Under the pieces are notes generated by a model. It saw nothing but the letters and a program-made list of their open reading frames with translations. It had not been told where the DNA came from and did not search any database. Below are positions 7,467 through 14,359 of a stretch of DNA of 14,359 nucleotides, piece by piece. Within the stretch, counting starts at the first letter, position 1; each line of letters begins with the position of its first letter. The stretch is from Caldilineaceae bacterium. GTDB lineage: Bacteria > Chloroflexota > Anaerolineae > Caldilineales > Caldilineaceae. The stretch covers positions 1 to 14,359 of the forward strand of contig JAPPKT010000497.1 in NCBI GenBank assembly GCA_028819675.1, written 5' to 3'. The position numbers and the translations under genes were made by a program.

Positions 7467-10454
7467 TCATAGCAAAGCCGCCAGCAGCGATACCGGCGAC
7501 TGCGGCTGTACCCCCGTAAAATGCTTGATCTGCTGGCGGCAAGAAAATCCGGGGCTGACCAGCGCCTCGTTCTCCCCCAGGTCGCGTGCGGCCGGCAGCA
7601 ATCGGCGTTCCCCGATCAGTTTCGAGACATCATAGTGCTCATATCCAAACAGTCCCGCCAGTCCGCAGCAGCCGCTGTCCAGTACGGTTACGTCGCAATC
7701 GGGTATGGCCCCAAGCAGCCGCTGCAGGGGTTGCATGCCCACAAGGGCCTTCTGATGGCAGTGCCCGTGAACCAGTACCCGTGACGGGCCTGAATTGGTC
7801 GGCTTCATGCGCGGCCCGGCCCACTCCTCAACCAGTTGGCACGCAGCCGCCACCTTGCTTGCGTCCTCCTGCGCCGCGCCTCGCAGCAACCGCGGATGGT
7901 CGTCCTGCACCGCCGAATAGCAGCTCGGTTCACAAAAAAGAATCGGAACGCCGTCTTCAGCCAGCGGGACCAGCGCCGAGGTTGTCGCCGCCGCCTGCCG
8001 TGCAGCCGCATCCAGAAAACCCTTCGATATCAGCGGCCGGCCGCAGCAGACCTGCGGTGCAACCGTAACCGCAGCGCCGCAGCGCTCCAGCACGGTAACC
8101 GCGTCGGCCAGTTGTTCCGGTTCATAGTAATTGTTGAACGTGTCCGCGAACAGCGCCACCGTCGACCCGTCAGACTGCCCATCAGCCCTGCCCCCGCGCC
8201 AGCTCTGCGTGAACGGTCTTCCGCTGAACGCCGGCAAAGGCCGCCGTCGGTCCAGTCCAAACACGGTCTCGTTCACCCGTCGAACCGGCCCCGACCCGGC
8301 CAGCCAGTTCGAAAGCGGCGCCAGCCGGCTCCCCCAACGCGCAATGCCATCAGCCCTCGATAGCACCCGATCCTTGAACGGCGCCCCATGCCGCGAGTGA
8401 TACTGGTGCAGAAACTCACTCTTAAGGCGCGCCATGTCCACGCCGGTGGGGCACTCCCGCTTGCACGCCTTGCACTCCAGGCACAGATCGAGGACCGGAA
8501 GCAGCTCCTCATCACCGAAACCGGTCGCCTCCAGGCCGCCCGAAAGCGCCAGACGCAGGGCGTTGGCACGGCCACGCGTGCTGTCAATCTCATTGCGCGT
8601 AGCCATGTAGGAAGGGCACATCGTGCCCGTGAGAGTCTTGCGGCAGGCTCCCACCCCCGTGCACTGTTCCGTCGCCCGCAAAAGTCCGCCAAAGTCGGAA
8701 AAGTCGAACCCGGTGGCGTACTCCTGTCCGCCTTCACGCTCTCCGGAACCGGCCCAATCTGAGTCGGGCGAGGTCCCGTCACTGCGTTCCTGCTCCCAAA
8801 AGTCCGCCTGCCCGACAGCCGGTTCAAAGCGCAGGTTCGACGTTAAGGCAGGTGCGTGGACGATCTTGCCGGGATTGAGCAAATTGCCCGGGTCGAACGC
8901 CGCCTTGACCTCGCAGAAAGCGTTGTAGAGCACCGGGCCGAACATCTTCTCCTGAAACGGCGCCCGCACCAGCCCGTCGCCGTGCTCGCCCGAAAGCGCG
9001 CCCCCGTACTCCAGCACCAGGTCGGCCACCTCCCCTGCGATCGCCTCGAAGCGCTGCACCCCCTGCGCGCTCTTCAGATTGATGACCGGACGAATGTGCA
9101 GCAGCCCGACCGATGCATGCGCATAGAAGCCGGCCTGCGTATCGTATTTCGCCAGAATCCTCTGAAAATTCTCGATATAATCGTGCAGGCGTTCGGGCGG
9201 CACCGCCGTATCCTCGACGAACGAGATCGCCTTGGCGTCCCCGGTCTCCGACATCGTCAGCCCCAGCGCGGCGCGGCGCAATTCCCAGATACGCGCCTGC
9301 TCCTCAGCCTCTATTGCCCGGTAAATGGTGTCACCCAGCCCGTGCGCTTCCAGGTCTGCCTCCAGGCGCCCGACCTTGTCCTCCAGCTCTTCGCCCGACT
9401 CGCCGAAAAACTCAACCAGCAACACGGCCCCGGGGTCGCCCTGGATGAACCCGCGCAACGGCGCGTACTCGATCCGCCCGCGCGTCTTGTCCAGCATGAA
9501 TCGGTCTATCAGCTCCACCGCAGACGGACCGTGTTCCAGGATTACCGGTGTAGCGCGCATCGCCTCCAGCAAATCAGTGAACTCTACGCTGCACAGGGCG
9601 CGGCGCGGCGGCAACGGCGCCAGCCGCATCCTTGCCGCCACCGTCAGCGCGAGTGTACCTTCGGAGCCGACCAGAATCCGGGCCAGATTGAACGCTTCTC
9701 GGGGCCTCCCATCCTCTTCGACGGGAGTGAACTCGTCCAGATTGTACCCGCCCACTCTGCGCAGAATACGCGGATACCTCTGCCGGATCTCCGCCTCCAG
9801 TTCACTGCCCAGCCGCTGCACAGTCCTGTAGGCTTCGCCCTCCAGGTCCTGTTGCGCCAGCTTCGAACGCAGCTCCTCCTCTGAAATCGGGCCCAGGCTC
9901 GCCCTGCTGCCGTCGCAGAAAACGACGTCGACCGCTTCAACGTAGTCGATCGTCTTGCCGTATATGATCGAGCGCGTACCCGCCGAGTTGTTGGCGATCA
10001 TCCCGCCGATCGTGGCCCGGTTTGACGTTGAAAGGTCTAAGGGAAGGTGCAGTCCATGCGGCTTGAGCAAGGCATTCAGTTCATCCAGCACGATCCCGGG
10101 CTCGACCGTGACCGTCGCGCCCACCGTGTCCAGGTCAAGCACACGGTTCATGTAGCGCGAGAAATCCAGCGACAGGCCCGCCCCTATCGCCTGTCCGGCC
10201 TGCGAGGTCCCACCCCCGCGCGCCGTGATCGAGACGCCGTGCTGCCGGCAAATGCGCACCACCTCCGCGACGTCCTCTCGGCTTCGCGGAGTCACCACGC
10301 CCAGGGGGACGATCTGGTAGACGCTCGCGTCCGTCGCGTGCATCGCCCGGCTGGCGCCGTCAAAGTGGACCTCACCGGCAACCGCCGCGCGCAAACTGCC
10401 AGCAAGTCTCTGGACGTCAACTTGGCTCGTTACCTGACTGTCTTGTTGGGGCAT
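7467..10454 (-). CDS. FAD-binding and Fe-S D-2-hydroxyacid dehydrogenase (GlcD/GlcF- or YdiJ-like fusion)
   Basis: The 995-aa protein fuses a VAO/PCMH flavoprotein to a Fe-S electron-transfer half, as in E. coli YdiJ. Such enzymes oxidise D-2-hydroxyacids (glycolate, D-lactate, D-2-hydroxyglutarate) to 2-oxoacids and pass electrons onward, usually to quinone near the membrane. FAD-binding elements are 'ARGGGTSQAG' (78-87) and 'IGGMIANNSAGT' (149-160). The FAD-oxidase C domain runs from about 270 to 530 with 'SGEHGDGLV' (488-496). An acidic linker (545-590) leads to the ferredoxin-like region with Cys598, 604 and 613, then a classical CxxCxxCxxxCP (Cys658, 661, 664, 668). Two CCG-type domains follow: 'VCCG' (802-805) and 'SGCCG' (927-931), with 'HGHCHQKA' (896-903). 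It is last in the operon, 18 nt after the aminotransferase. No Shine-Dalgarno sequence precedes the ATG, so coupling is likely. Glycolate would fit the neighbouring glyoxylate-type aminotransferase, but the substrate is inferred. Confidence 0.92.
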   Translation of the reverse strand: MPQQDSQVTSQVDVQRLAGSLRAAVAGEVHFDGASRAMHATDASVYQIVPLGVVTPRSREDVAEVVRICRQHGVSITARGGGTSQAGQAIGAGLSLDFSRYMNRVLDLDTVGATVTVEPGIVLDELNALLKPHGLHLPLDLSTSNRATIGGMIANNSAGTRSIIYGKTIDYVEAVDVVFCDGSRASLGPISEEELRSKLAQQDLEGEAYRTVQRLGSELEAEIRQRYPRILRRVGGYNLDEFTPVEEDGRPREAFNLARILVGSEGTLALTVAARMRLAPLPPRRALCSVEFTDLLEAMRATPVILEHGPSAVELIDRFMLDKTRGRIEYAPLRGFIQGDPGAVLLVEFFGESGEELEDKVGRLEADLEAHGLGDTIYRAIEAEEQARIWELRRAALGLTMSETGDAKAISFVEDTAVPPERLHDYIENFQRILAKYDTQAGFYAHASVGLLHIRPVINLKSAQGVQRFEAIAGEVADLVLEYGGALSGEHGDGLVRAPFQEKMFGPVLYNAFCEVKAAFDPGNLLNPGKIVHAPALTSNLRFEPAVGQADFWEQERSDGTSPDSDWAGSGEREGGQEYATGFDFSDFGGLLRATEQCTGVGACRKTLTGTMCPSYMATRNEIDSTRGRANALRLALSGGLEATGFGDEELLPVLDLCLECKACKRECPTGVDMARLKSEFLHQYHSRHGAPFKDRVLSRADGIARWGSRLAPLSNWLAGSGPVRRVNETVFGLDRRRPLPAFSGRPFTQSWRGGRADGQSDGSTVALFADTFNNYYEPEQLADAVTVLERCGAAVTVAPQVCCGRPLISKGFLDAAARQAAATTSALVPLAEDGVPILFCEPSCYSAVQDDHPRLLRGAAQEDASKVAAACQLVEEWAGPRMKPTNSGPSRVLVHGHCHQKALVGMQPLQRLLGAIPDCDVTVLDSGCCGLAGLFGYEHYDVSKLIGERRLLPAARDLGENEALVSPGFSCRQQIKHFTGVQPQSPVSLLAALL

Positions 10455-10472
10455 CGTAAGAGGGAAGATGCG

Positions 10473-11645
10473 TTACGGGTCCTTCGCCAGGAATGCCAGC
10501 GCCTCTTTGACGCCGCCGCTGAGATGGGGTACATCGCAGGCCGCCAGCCCCATCTCGACTCCGCAGAGTGTGCCGGCCAATGTCAGCTCATTCAGATCAC
10601 CCAGATGGCCGATGCGAAAGGCCTTTCCTTTCAGCTGTCCCAGGCCGGTGCCGAGAGACATGTCGAACCGTTCGAGGATCACCTGGCGAAGTAGGTCGGC
10701 GTTGAAGCCTGCCGGCATTGAAACGGCTGTGAGGGCGTTCGAATAGGCTTTGGGGTCCCGGCAGTAGATATCCAGCCCCCAACCGCGCACGGCCCGCCGC
10801 GTCGCTTCCGCCAGGCGGGCATGCCGGGCGAAAACGTCCGCCAGCCCTTCCTCAAGCAGCATCGACAAGGCCTCATCGAGGGCGAACAGTAGATTGGTGG
10901 CCGGGGTATACGGGTAAAAACCGTCGCGGTTGAACTCCAGGATTCGGCCCCAGTCCCAGTAGGAGCGGGGCTGCCCTGCAGAATGTGATGCCTCCAACGC
11001 CTTCTGGCTGGGCGCATTGAAGCCGAGACCGGGCGGTATCATCAGCCCTTTCTGGGAACCCGCGATGGTGACGTCCACGCCCCATTCATCATGCTTATAG
11101 TCGATTGCACCCAACGAAGAGATTACGTCCACCATTAGAAGCGCGTCGTGACCGGTACGGTCCAGCGCGGCGCGTGCGCCCGCGACGTCGTTGACCACGC
11201 CGGTGGACGTCTCGTTGTGGACAAGTGCCAGCGCGCGGATTTCGCGCCCGCCGTCTTCCGCGAGACGGTTCTCAAGCGCCGCCAGATCGATAGGGCAGCG
11301 CCAGTCTCCCTGCAGCTCCTCTACGGTCATTCCCACCCCAGCCGCCACGTTCTGCCAGGTGGAGGAAAACTGACCGTTGGATCCGAACAGGACCCTGTCG
11401 CCGGGAGAAAGCGTATTCGCCAGTGCAGCCTCCCACGCTCCGCTGCCGGATGAGGGATAGATGACCACCGGTCCATCCGTCTGGAACACCTCTTTCAGCC
11501 GTTCCAGGATGCTGAGAGTCATCTTGGCGCAATCAGGCCCGCGATGGTCTATCGTAGGGCGCGAGAGCGCGCGCTTGACGCGCTCGGGCAGATTGGTCGG
11601 GCCTGGTATCTGAAGAAAATGGCGGCCAGGGCCGGAATCGGACAT
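10473..11645 (-). CDS. Class V PLP aminotransferase, serine-glyoxylate / alanine-glyoxylate type
   Basis: The 390-aa fold-type-I enzyme closely follows serine-glyoxylate aminotransferases, which move the amino group of serine (or alanine) to glyoxylate to give glycine and hydroxypyruvate (or pyruvate). Landmarks are 'QIPGPTNLP' (12-20), 'IDHRGPD' (32-38), the phosphate-binding 'PSSGSGAWEAAL' (64-75), 'HNETSTG' (143-149), Asp173 in 'VDVISSLG' that holds the pyridine nitrogen, and the Schiff-base Lys199 in 'AGSQKGLMIPPG'. Arg344 in 'FRIGHLGD' is the expected substrate-carboxylate ligand. The start is supported by AGGAAA 6 nt upstream. It follows the SelA-like gene by 26 nt and precedes the hydroxyacid dehydrogenase by 18 nt, so all are co-transcribed. 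The pairing with a glycolate-type oxidase suggests glyoxylate as amino acceptor. Other small 2-oxoacid partners, as in the related aspartate-glyoxylate enzyme BhcA, cannot be excluded. Confidence 0.88.
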   Translation of the reverse strand: MSDSGPGRHFLQIPGPTNLPERVKRALSRPTIDHRGPDCAKMTLSILERLKEVFQTDGPVVIYPSSGSGAWEAALANTLSPGDRVLFGSNGQFSSTWQNVAAGVGMTVEELQGDWRCPIDLAALENRLAEDGGREIRALALVHNETSTGVVNDVAGARAALDRTGHDALLMVDVISSLGAIDYKHDEWGVDVTIAGSQKGLMIPPGLGFNAPSQKALEASHSAGQPRSYWDWGRILEFNRDGFYPYTPATNLLFALDEALSMLLEEGLADVFARHARLAEATRRAVRGWGLDIYCRDPKAYSNALTAVSMPAGFNADLLRQVILERFDMSLGTGLGQLKGKAFRIGHLGDLNELTLAGTLCGVEMGLAACDVPHLSGGVKEALAFLAKDP

Positions 11646-11671
11646 GGTTGATTTCCTGGAAATAAATGGCC

Positions 11672-12799
11672 TCAGGACAGCTCTTCCTGAAGGCGGCGCA
11701 TCACGATTTCGGTCTCTCCCTCTTGCAAGGTATGGACCGCTAAGTGCAGGCTTCCCTCGTCCGATCGACAGAAGATCGACGGTGAGCCGTTTTGGAGCGC
11801 TTGCGATACCTCTTCAGCGGTTCGACCCTTTGCTTCCTCGTCCCAACTGACGTCGAGCCGCATCCACGGGCCCTCACCGTCCGCCTGCCACATGTTTTCC
11901 GCACTCACATCCGGGATTCCGGCCAGACCGGCAGAAATCTGCGCGATGCGCTCAGACTGGACCTGTAACCGCTGCTCGTGGTCGGACTCCAACCAGTGAC
12001 GAAGAGCGATCGTGGTACCGATCACCTCCTGCCGGTCCACCTTGTAGCCGCGACCGATGCTGTTGTTGCCCGTCTCGAAGCCCGTAAACCCGTTGAGCCG
12101 CGCCTTGCTGACATACTCCCCATCCCCGCACAGAATACCGGTCGAATTGCCGGAACCGAGATACTTGCCGCCGAAGCAGACCAGGTCGGCCCCGCTTGTC
12201 GCCACCCGCCGCATCCGCTCCAACGGGTAAATCTCCGCCGCCGCGTCTACCAGAACAGGGATGCCCGCCGCATGCGCAATATCAATCGCATCCGGCAGTG
12301 ATACCGTATTCGGGAAGCGTTCCCCCGCCGCGAAATATAGTATCCCCGCCGTCTGCGGCCCTATCGCGTCCCGCAACTGCTCCGCTGTGCAGCTGTCGTC
12401 GTCGCCCACCTCCACCAGCTTGCCCCCCGGAACCGTGACGCTGCGATCATAGCGGTAACGGGTCGGCTTCTGAATGAGAAACTCGTCTTTCATCCCTGTC
12501 GTATCGGGCAGCTGCTGGATGCGCTCCGCATCGCTGCCGGCCAGGATCGCCGCCGCACCCTGCACCAGTGCCGCATAGCACCCCGACGTAACCAATCCGC
12601 CTCCCGTTCCCAGCATGTCGGCGATCGCCTTGCCCGCGCCGTCAAACACGTCGTCCATCAACGTGTAGGCTGTGTTGGCGGACTCCATCGCCTCACGCAC
12701 CTCAGGCGACAGCACCGAGCCCCCCAGGATCGTCATGTGGCCGCCGGCATTGATGATTGGCCGGATTCCCAGGCTCTCATAGATGTCAGGACTGGACAT
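11672..12799 (-). CDS. SelA/DgaE-like PLP-dependent enzyme (beta-elimination or lyase type)
   Basis: This 375-aa protein belongs to the COG1921-like branch of fold-type-I PLP enzymes that includes selenocysteine synthase SelA and D-glucosaminate-6-phosphate ammonia-lyase DgaE. It shows 'IINAGGHMTILGGS' (15-28) typical of the DgaE-like subgroup, 'VTSGCYAAL' (70-78) at the phosphate-binding turn, Asp185 in 'VLVDAAAE' and the Schiff-base Lys212 in 'CFGGKYLGSGNSTG'. Length fits the DgaE-like members rather than full-length SelA, which carries an extra N-terminal domain and is around 460 residues. No selB, selD or tRNA-Sec is nearby, so a catabolic lyase role is more likely than selenium metabolism. 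A strong AAGGAG (12809-12814) precedes the ATG. The gene starts 18 nt after the dehydratase gene, which suggests it acts on the product or a related amino-sugar acid. The exact reaction is unknown. Confidence 0.82.
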   Translation of the reverse strand: MSSPDIYESLGIRPIINAGGHMTILGGSVLSPEVREAMESANTAYTLMDDVFDGAGKAIADMLGTGGGLVTSGCYAALVQGAAAILAGSDAERIQQLPDTTGMKDEFLIQKPTRYRYDRSVTVPGGKLVEVGDDDSCTAEQLRDAIGPQTAGILYFAAGERFPNTVSLPDAIDIAHAAGIPVLVDAAAEIYPLERMRRVATSGADLVCFGGKYLGSGNSTGILCGDGEYVSKARLNGFTGFETGNNSIGRGYKVDRQEVIGTTIALRHWLESDHEQRLQVQSERIAQISAGLAGIPDVSAENMWQADGEGPWMRLDVSWDEEAKGRTAEEVSQALQNGSPSIFCRSDEGSLHLAVHTLQEGETEIVMRRLQEELS

Positions 12800-12808
12800 T
12801 GTTCAGCG

Positions 12809-12814
12809 CTCCTT
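12809..12814 (-). promoter_or_regulatory. Ribosome binding site of the SelA/DgaE-like gene
   Basis: Minus-strand AAGGAG lies 9 nt upstream of the ATG at 12799, in the 18-nt gap after the dehydratase stop. Confidence 0.7.
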
Positions 12815-12817
12815 AAT

Positions 12818-14008
12818 TCAGTTGAAGAAATCCTTGTCTTCCGGCGCCAGATGCTTGCTGGCAGCGGTCTTGTTTACCGTGACGCCCAGGCCGGGCCGGT
12901 CCCACACCGTGATATAGCTGTTCTCAACGATCGGGTCCGGCAGCCCGTCAACAATATCATACCACCATTCCTGTCGCGCCACCGGATACTCGAACGCAAT
13001 ATAGTTACGCGGCAGCGTCGCCGCCACCTGCACCAGCGCAGCCAGCCCGATCAGCCCGTCCCCCGTCCCGTGGGGCGCCATCAGGATTCCGTGCAGATCT
13101 GCGTATTCCGTCACCCACTTCAGCTCCGCGATTCCGCCAATGTCGGCCGGGTCCGGCCCCACGATATTTACAGCCTGCATTTCAAATAGCGGCTTGAAGT
13201 GCTGGCGCAGGTAAATCTGCTCGCCCGTGTGAATCGGCGTCGACGTGCTCCGGGTCAGCTCGCGGTAGAGTTCGGCCAGCACATAAGGCGTGTAGTCGCC
13301 GGTTATCGTATCTTCCAGCCACATAATGTGCATCCCCTCCACCGCCTTGGCCAGCCGGATTATGTCTGGCACGGTCCAACCGGGCCCGCAGTCCAGCGCC
13401 AGCCCCACCCTGTCGCCCAGCACCTCCTTCATTGCCTCAATGCACGCCACAACATGGTTGAATCCCCTCTCCGTCAGCAGCCCGCGCTCAGTCTGATGGC
13501 TTACCCCCAGGCGCTCCCCGTAGGAGAACCCTTCCAATTCGTCCGGCATACGGCTGTGGTACCCTATCCCCTGTTTGATGATGGCAAAGCCTTCCGGCGA
13601 CTCCGCCATGCGCGCCATGTTCTCGGCATAGTGCTCTGGCTCCTGCCCGGCCAAGGGGAAGCGGCGTGCACCATTATAAACGAGCACCTTGTCCCGCACC
13701 TTCCCGCCAAGCAGCTTGTATACTGGCAGATTCGCGGCCTTCCCTGCGATATCCCACAGCGCCATCTCAATCGCGCTGACCGCGCTGCCCCACGGCTTGA
13801 AACTCCCCAGCCGCCGAATCCGCAGCATCACCCGCTCCACGTCCGTCGGGTCCTGCCCCAAAATGTAGTCGCGATAAAAGAGCACGTGCGGCTTCAGATA
13901 GGGCTTAAAATGCTCCGCCTGCCCGTACCCCTCAATGCCGGCATCGGTCGTAATCCGAACGACCGGACTCCCGCCCAGAATCGCGCACTTGAGATCGGTG
14001 ATTCGCAT
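12818..14008 (-). CDS. Enolase superfamily protein, mandelate racemase/muconate lactonizing-type (acid-sugar dehydratase-like)
   Basis: From the ATG at 14008 the 396-aa product has the usual length and two-domain layout of this cytosolic Mg2+-dependent superfamily, whose members abstract an alpha proton from carboxylates, most often dehydrating sugar acids to 2-keto-3-deoxy acids. The capping domain begins 'MRITDLKCAI' and includes 'FKPWGSAVSAIEMALWDI' (70-87). Barrel residues are Lys145 ('IIKQG'), metal ligands Asp206 ('ALDCGPGW'), Glu232 ('WLEDT') and Glu263 ('HTGEQIY'), then Asp286 ('VGPDPAD') and His313 ('APHGTGDG') as the likely His-Asp dyad, and Glu340 ('AFEYP'). The dyad points to the mandelate racemase subgroup, but the usual KxK is K-Q-G. 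The frame runs on to 14350 through poly-G/poly-A, which is spurious. The start has only a weak GGGG-like site. As the first gene of the operon it probably initiates the pathway. The substrate is not predictable here. Confidence 0.9.
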   Translation of the reverse strand: MRITDLKCAILGGSPVVRITTDAGIEGYGQAEHFKPYLKPHVLFYRDYILGQDPTDVERVMLRIRRLGSFKPWGSAVSAIEMALWDIAGKAANLPVYKLLGGKVRDKVLVYNGARRFPLAGQEPEHYAENMARMAESPEGFAIIKQGIGYHSRMPDELEGFSYGERLGVSHQTERGLLTERGFNHVVACIEAMKEVLGDRVGLALDCGPGWTVPDIIRLAKAVEGMHIMWLEDTITGDYTPYVLAELYRELTRSTSTPIHTGEQIYLRQHFKPLFEMQAVNIVGPDPADIGGIAELKWVTEYADLHGILMAPHGTGDGLIGLAALVQVAATLPRNYIAFEYPVARQEWWYDIVDGLPDPIVENSYITVWDRPGLGVTVNKTAASKHLAPEDKDFFN

Positions 14009-14126
14009 AAGAAATACCCCGCAAACGAGAAAATTGCTCCGAGGCTGAACGAACGCCCTCCAGCCGGCCCTCAAACCTGCCGCGCCGCCGGCAACTAAGT
14101 TTTGGCTAGCGCGCACACACTGTAAG

Positions 14127-14156
14127 ATTGTACTGCGTTTCATCAATGAATGCCAG
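14127..14156 (-). promoter_or_regulatory. Candidate promoter of the four-gene operon
   Basis: Minus strand CTGGCA (14151-14156) is 18 bp from TACAAT (14127-14132). The predicted start near 14120 gives a leader of about 112 nt before the dehydratase-like ATG. The -10 is 5/6 and the -35 is 4/6 to consensus. Confidence 0.4.
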
Positions 14157-14202
14157 CATCCCAACTGCAAAAACGCACACCAAAAGGGAGGACTCCCAGC
14201 CT

Positions 14203-14240
14203 CTGACCACTGACTACTGACTACTAACTGCTGACTGCTG
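14203..14240. repeat. Degenerate heptamer tandem repeat (consensus CTGACTR)
   Basis: Plus strand units are CTGACCA, CTGACTA, CTGACTA, CTAACTG, CTGACTG and a partial CTG: five full head-to-tail copies with one or two substitutions each. They lie outside any gene. Short tandem heptamers of this kind are known as STRR elements in cyanobacteria, and similar strings are frequent in Chloroflexota intergenic DNA. Confidence 0.7.
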
Positions 14241-14279
14241 CAGTTCTGGGCGGTCGGGGCGATTTGGGCCGCCCATGTT

Positions 14280-14334
<55 letters not shown>

Positions 14335-14359
14335 CCACACAACAAACCAACAGACGCGG

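Noticed and set aside
8856..9884. 342-codon open frame on the plus strand opposite the hydroxyacid dehydrogenase.
   Set aside because: Gln/Arg/Leu-rich shadow frame; the opposite strand has the complete FAD and Fe-S motifs.
11672..12799. Selenocysteine synthase SelA.
   Set aside because: The SelA N-terminal domain is missing, no selB, selD or tRNA-Sec is nearby, and the neighbours are catabolic enzymes.
10473..14008. Beta-hydroxyaspartate cycle for glyoxylate assimilation.
   Set aside because: Only the class V aminotransferase resembles BhcA. The fold-type-II dehydratase, aldolase and iminosuccinate reductase of that cycle are absent, while a dehydratase-like enolase-superfamily enzyme and a SelA-like enzyme are present.
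14248..14274. GGGCGG/CCGCCC inverted repeat considered as a terminator.
   Set aside because: Only six base pairs, with no T run on either strand, and it lies next to unreliable sequence.

Overview
The window reads as a GC-rich bacterial chromosomal contig end. It holds eight confident protein-coding genes, no RNA genes, no insertion sequences and no CRISPR. The best guess for the host is a Chloroflexota bacterium (Caldilineae/Anaerolineae-like). The reasons are the Thr-Pro-rich linker after the lipobox of the DUF3048 lipoprotein, the abundance of enolase-superfamily and sugar-isomerase-type enzymes, the UMF1-type transporter, and a degenerate heptamer tandem repeat in an intergenic region. 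This is inference from style, not from a marker gene.

Left part (1-3861). A sugar phosphate isomerase/epimerase-like TIM-barrel gene runs leftward from 928. Its promoter appears to give a leaderless mRNA. Diverging from it is a rightward pair: mtaB (radical-SAM methylthiotransferase for the t6A37 position of tRNA) and a 12-TM UMF1/Atg22-like MFS transporter, 53 bp apart.

Middle (3862-7092). Converging on the transporter with a gap of only 22 bp is a leftward pair: a DUF3048 (YerB-like) lipoprotein followed by pyruvate kinase. The pyruvate kinase carries the extra C-terminal swivelling domain, but Ile stands where the phospho-accepting His is expected. It has the Lys signature of K+-independent pyruvate kinases. 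The open frame of the kinase can begin on a GTG overlapping the lipoprotein stop (TAGTG), but an internal ATG with a good Shine-Dalgarno site fits the family better.

Spacer (7093-7466). This stretch has no gene. It holds a candidate promoter for the lipoprotein-kinase pair and a 17-bp interrupted stem-loop followed by TTTT on the minus strand, the likely terminator of the large operon to its right.

Right part (7467-14008, minus strand). Four genes with gaps of 18, 26 and 18 nt form a clear operon, in transcription order: enolase-superfamily acid-sugar dehydratase-like enzyme, SelA/DgaE-like PLP enzyme, serine-glyoxylate-type class V aminotransferase, and a 995-aa FAD plus Fe-S D-2-hydroxyacid dehydrogenase fusion. 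Together they look like a catabolic route for a hydroxylated or amino-sugar acid that passes through glycolate/glyoxylate (or a related 2-hydroxy/2-oxo acid) into glycine/serine metabolism. The substrate is not identifiable from sequence. This operon is the best candidate for something undescribed.

Right edge (14009-14359). The operon leader has a candidate promoter and a five-copy heptamer repeat. It then ends in G12-C24-A19 homopolymer runs that look like an assembly or sequencing artefact, so nothing should be built on sequence right of about 14279.
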